From Branchiostoma lanceolatum (lineage: Eukaryota > Chordata > Leptocardii > Amphioxiformes > Branchiostomatidae), in the NCBI RefSeq assembly GCF_035083965.1, contig NC_089723.1, positions 34,165,193 through 34,229,192 of the forward strand: a DNA stretch of 64,000 nt, in the 5' to 3' direction. Under the pieces are notes generated by a model. That model worked only from the letters and a program-made list of their open reading frames with translations. It had not been told where the DNA came from and searched no databases. Numbering within the stretch: position 1 is the first letter of the stretch; every line of letters starts with the position of its first letter. This document shows positions 60,036-64,000 of the stretch, piece by piece. Made by a program: the position numbers and the translations under genes.

Positions 60036-61949
60036 ATGAAGTTCCTGATAATATTTGCCGTGCTTTTATGCTTTGTTTTGCAATGTGAAGCTCAGACTAC
60101 AGATGTTGGAACGACTATGGGCACAGCTTCTACATTACTAACTACGGGTAAGTAACTAGAGTAACTAACATCGTTTACTACACTTTAGAATTTTTAGCGC
60201 TATTCAGAAAATAAGTGCGTTCTAAATCTAATTGTCATCTTGTCGAAAATGAGACCGGGATAATATATAAAAGAAGCCGGACACACCACAATATGTATGT
60301 TCTGTTACCTTTGGCAAAACGTTTAAATGTTGATGTTGCCACGACGCTTGCCTGTTGTGTTTAGCTGGTGGCGCCACGACAGATGCAACTGCATTGACGA
60401 CCCCAGCTACAGCTGCAGTGGCGACCACGCCTACAGGTGGCATTGCGACAGCTGCAAGTGGAATGCCGACAGCAGCTGCATCTCCAGTGATGACGACAGT
60501 TAGCGGTGGATTGAGAACAACTACAGCTGGAATGACAGGTCAATCCTCGACAGGGTCTATCGTTTCTTCCAGTGTTGGAGGGACACCTGATGCATCTAAC
60601 GTTACATCGGTCACGTCTACAGTAACTGGCAAAGGTACGTTCACACTGATCTTCAGCTGTCAGTTAAGGATTTGGAGGTGCACGGGAAGAAATTGCTGCT
60701 TCAAATTGTTCCCTATTACAGACCATCATCATCTGATGCCTTGTTTATCTGAACTGCCATTTCAGTTTGATTCTTAATTTCAAGTGTCGGTTGTATTATT
60801 GCTGGCTTTGAAGAAGCGCCATGCATGAAAATAGAAATCAAATTTGATAGGTCTTCTAGCGTAGAAGCTCTTTCGGATTCGTCGATACACAGCATTTTCT
60901 CCATGAACATGATAAAATATTGACAAAGTTATGTCTATTTTAGGCTAAACAATGTCACTATCAAGCGAGGAAGCCAACCATTTGCAATTTCGGAGAAACA
61001 TCACACAGTCTTCACTTTTCTTTTACAAGTATCGTCCATTTTCTGTGAACAGATCCTACTACCCCGGCAGTGGTACCCACAGTTTGTACAAAGGAATGCG
61101 TGGACCATGAGAACAAGACATGTACGGAAGGGGTCGACGCCAACTGTACCTGTGCTAACGAAACATGCAGCGAGGTTCAGACGCCCTCCCCGCAGTCCGG
61201 CGGTTTGTCGGGCGGGCAGGTAGCGGGGATAGCCGTCGGCGCCGTGGCCGGAGTCGTGGTGATCGGGGCGGTGGCTGCTGCGCTTCTCACGTGTAAGAAG
61301 AAGAAGGGAGGAAGGTAACTTGTTTCTTCAAAGCTTGAATTTTCACTTTATTCATACATACATCCATAATACAGAGGTAAAGCAGAGAACATAATCAGCA
61401 TATGTACATGCATGAGTAATTAAACAACTGCAGAATAATATGTCGGTACGTACATGTACGTACGTGAGTAGTGAAACAACTGCAAAAACTCAATAATCTT
61501 AAAACAATTAGATGTTCCAAAAGTCCTTCAAGTAAGAATTGAAAGTGTCAACAAACTTCAAGAAAAGTAACCCTACACTGGTCTCTTTTTACGCTTTTGT
61601 AGTCACCCTTATTTTATCAAAATGAAATCTGTACAATCTGCAGTGGTAGGTGAAAAAGGTGATAAAACATATGACAACGTTTTTTGCTTACCATCTGCTT
61701 TTTTATGTAGTATGTACGACAAACAGACAGTTGCCTGACAAATATATTTATAAAGACGAAACGAAATTCTAATGTATTCATGGAAAAAAATTGCTGTAGG
61801 TTTTGTGCATGTCTTCTGAACATTATTAAGCATCAAACAACAGCAAAGGACGCTGGCGCTGACTCTGCTTCTTACCATATTTCAGAGCGGTGTCGCCAAG
61901 TTCTCGCACGGCTATTGTGGAGGAGGGGGACAAGGAGAGCAACAGTTAG
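60036..61949 (+). CDS. Mucin-like membrane protein 6 with six-cysteine juxtamembrane module (235 aa, 4 exons)
   Basis: Exons 60036-60147, 60365-60634, 61053-61314 and 61886-61949; phases 1, 1, 2, all GT-AG. Exon 1 encodes a signal peptide (MKFLIIFAVLLCFVLQCEA) and the first Thr-rich residues. Exon 2 is an Ala/Thr/Gly-rich stretch of 90 residues (ALTTPATAAVATTPTGG). Exon 3 combines the cysteine unit (C-x3-C-x7-C-x7-C-x-C-x4-C, with CTEG and CTC) with the membrane helix (GLSGGQVAGIAVGAVAG) and KKKKGG. Exon 4 gives a tail (AVSPSSRTAIVEEGDKESNS). Compared with gene 5, cysteine unit and helix are fused in one exon, i.e. one intron differs. The helix start is nearly identical to that of gene 3. Surface protein of unknown function. 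Confidence 0.9.
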
Positions 61950-64000
61950 GTGACTGAACTGGAAGGAAAACAACAACAACAAACAAACAAATGAAGTCTT
62001 GTTTATAATCCATTGGGACTCCTAATAATCTGTCCGTCCACGAGGTTTTGCATGTCAAAAAGTTCAACGCCAATTGCAACATAGTGATGCATACGTTATG
62101 ATTCATGAAGTTCTTTCCTCAGTGTGTATTTTCATGACGTCTTAGTTCACCTTAAAATGAAGGCCCGAGTTTAACTGTACTCGTGAGGATCATAAAACCT
62201 TCAGTTTACACAGGTCCAGAGACCGGTTGCGACATAGCTTGGGCCTGATTATCATAGCTGGGAGTGAAGAGATACGACTGGGATATTTGAAGGAGAGCAA
62301 AAAAGGTTTCGATATTTTTTTATAACACAGTGGTTTAGATGACTAGTTGGTATATATTTGTTGTGTTTTACTGCTCTGTTGTGTATTGATGATGTACTTC
62401 TTGATAGTTATCTTTTCGATGTAAATATAGACGTTGTACCTTAGAGAATTGCATATATTTAGTTGAGACATTTCTATGACTCTTTGGATCATGATGGCCG
62501 AAACGGTTGCTATTGATAAAAACATTGTAGAACATGTTTTCCTCTTTTACTTTCTGAAAGGCAGGAACTAATAAAAAAAATAGTCCTAGAAAACAGTTCA
62601 CCGAGTCGGCCAGAGAAGTCAAAAGATGAAGAAAAGAAATATGTCAACCAACCAATATATTGTGTGGATTGTTATCGTACAAATATGATTAAAATACACG
62701 TTCTTCTTATTGGGTTTCCTACACAAAGCATTGCAAGCTCCTTTATTTCAATAGCTTAACTATAATCTTTGATTCCATACTTTGATGCTGATATTTGATA
62801 TTGCATGCCCAAATACAACGACTAAAGAATACTTGACAGTCTATATTCGATTGCTGTTGTAACGAAAAATCTCACAGGAAAGTTTAGCTTTGAATTTTAA
62901 ACTGAATCCAACAAATCTATCATGGAAAAACTGCATATACAATGAGGCCTTGAGATATCCGACAGTGTCTAAGGGTGCTTGAAAAAAAAAATACCGAGAA
63001 CAAAAACCGTTGATAACGGTAATATTTCATCGCTATAAAACTGCCTCTTGTCCTGACGAGTTCATGAAAAAGTCTGGAAAGCCAGGTGCGTGCAGGTATT
63101 ACATCGCTCGTAAACCACAAGATATTGACAGATGACCCCCCCCCATGCAGTTCGACAACATTCCGGTAGATGGTACACCCCCACCACTCGAGGTGGGACC
63201 CATGAATCCTGTAGCATGGATTTTCTGATACCCATTTTAGATTCCGGTTAGTCTATATATACTCTATACACATACGTCGGTACCACTATAGCTATTGACC
63301 TGCTAGACAATAAAGCAAAGTGTTAGTTTAGGTCTGGGTTATATTGAGGTTTTATTACACCTGACCGATGTGTTCAATTTTAACTTGCAGTCCCAACGTA
63401 TTGTATCTTAAAGAATAAATGTAATACATTAGCGCAGGAGATATCCAAGAAAAGTTACAGTTTATGAAATCAAATCTCATAAATATACGATAATGTAACA
63501 AACAAAAACACTGGATGTGACTCAACGTCTAGCGTCTACCTTCCGCATGTTATTATCATTACCTCACTCTGAAGTGTGTGTATGTGTATTAGCTTTAGGC
63601 TCAATGTCCTGGGGAACCGAGATATGTGGACAATTGCTGGTACCCGAGCAAATTAATACCCGCGTGTTTTGTATCGGTGGTGGGGTGGTCTTGGTTGTAC
63701 ACCTTGAGAAACAACCATGTGTTAAATTGAATCCTTGTCAAAACCCTCCAGTAAAAGTATCCAGTAGTTTCCCCACTAAATGCACACTAGAGGTTGAGAA
63801 ATAGAAGCTGTCGAGCAATTTAAAGTTTAGAGTTGAGCTCCACACTTGACTCAGGCGCCGTCAAACACTACTCAGAAGCGCCGACGAAAGGTCGCAATCG
63901 AACGTTTCAGACGCACAAAAGGTTGAATGGACGTGAGCTGCCAACAGAACGTTCCCTGGCCAATGGTGGCACACACATGACTGAACTTTGACACGATCTG
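61950..64000. other. 3' flank without supported gene
   Basis: AATAAA at about 62573 is a possible but distant poly(A) signal for gene 6. The 95-residue open frame at 63517-63804 has no signal peptide, domain or splice support. A run of C occurs near 63137-63144. Confidence 0.4.

Noticed and set aside
63517-63804. 95-aa plus-strand open frame
   Set aside because: No recognised features; near the window edge so an exon cannot be excluded, but nothing supports it.

Overview
The window looks like animal nuclear DNA from an intron-rich invertebrate deuterostome, most probably an amphioxus (Branchiostoma). This is inferred from many short GT-AG introns, decayed CR1-like, L1-like and RTE-like LINEs, tRNA-derived SINEs, palindromic MITEs and the kinds of proteins encoded. 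I could run no species-level search.

Two gene systems dominate. (1) One large minus-strand gene runs from a signal-peptide exon at 32513 down to a stop at 9518. Every exon junction I placed is phase-compatible: signal peptide, a furin-type site, a MACPF pore-former domain with an intact signature, a post-MACPF region, furin-like cysteine-rich exons, and then one of two alternative C-termini. Cassette A (14661-13066) is a six-repeat tectonin propeller of 4 exons. Cassette B (12661-9518) is a cysteine-repeat stalk followed by a second, paralogous six-repeat propeller. Both cassettes accept the same phase-1 splice, so the locus could make a 1356- or a 1562-residue secreted pore-forming lectin. 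(2) On the plus strand, flanking that gene, are six genes for single-pass mucin-like membrane proteins: 1495-2198, 35706-37221, 39254-43475, 45154-49935, 54436-56667 and 60036-61949. All share one plan: signal peptide, Ser/Thr-rich ectodomain of very different length, glycine-rich membrane helix, basic stop-transfer, a phase-2 intron directly after it, and a short tail exon. The first two are duplicates about 34 kb apart, flanks included. The last two share a six-cysteine juxtamembrane module I do not recognise.

Layout: 1-2.2 kb mucin-like gene 1; 2.2-9.3 kb mostly non-coding, with two tandem palindromic MITEs, a GC-rich block with a possible exon, and a 39-bp minisatellite; 9.3-32.9 kb the MACPF-tectonin gene, its introns full of transposon debris (an antisense CR1-like LINE with a second 3' fragment nested in it, RTE-like and CR1-like remnants, two related SINEs, a pogo-like element, a 25-bp minisatellite); 33.6-34.7 kb a triplicated non-coding unit; 35.5-49.9 kb mucin-like genes 2-4, two with long coding minisatellites; 50.2-52.9 kb a 5'-truncated L1-like element with clear target-site duplications and two palindromic elements; 54.3-62 kb mucin-like genes 5 and 6; the rest without supported genes.

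A plausible but untested link is defence at a mucosal surface: a secreted glycan-binding pore former next to polymorphic membrane mucins. Physical clustering is the only evidence for a functional connection.
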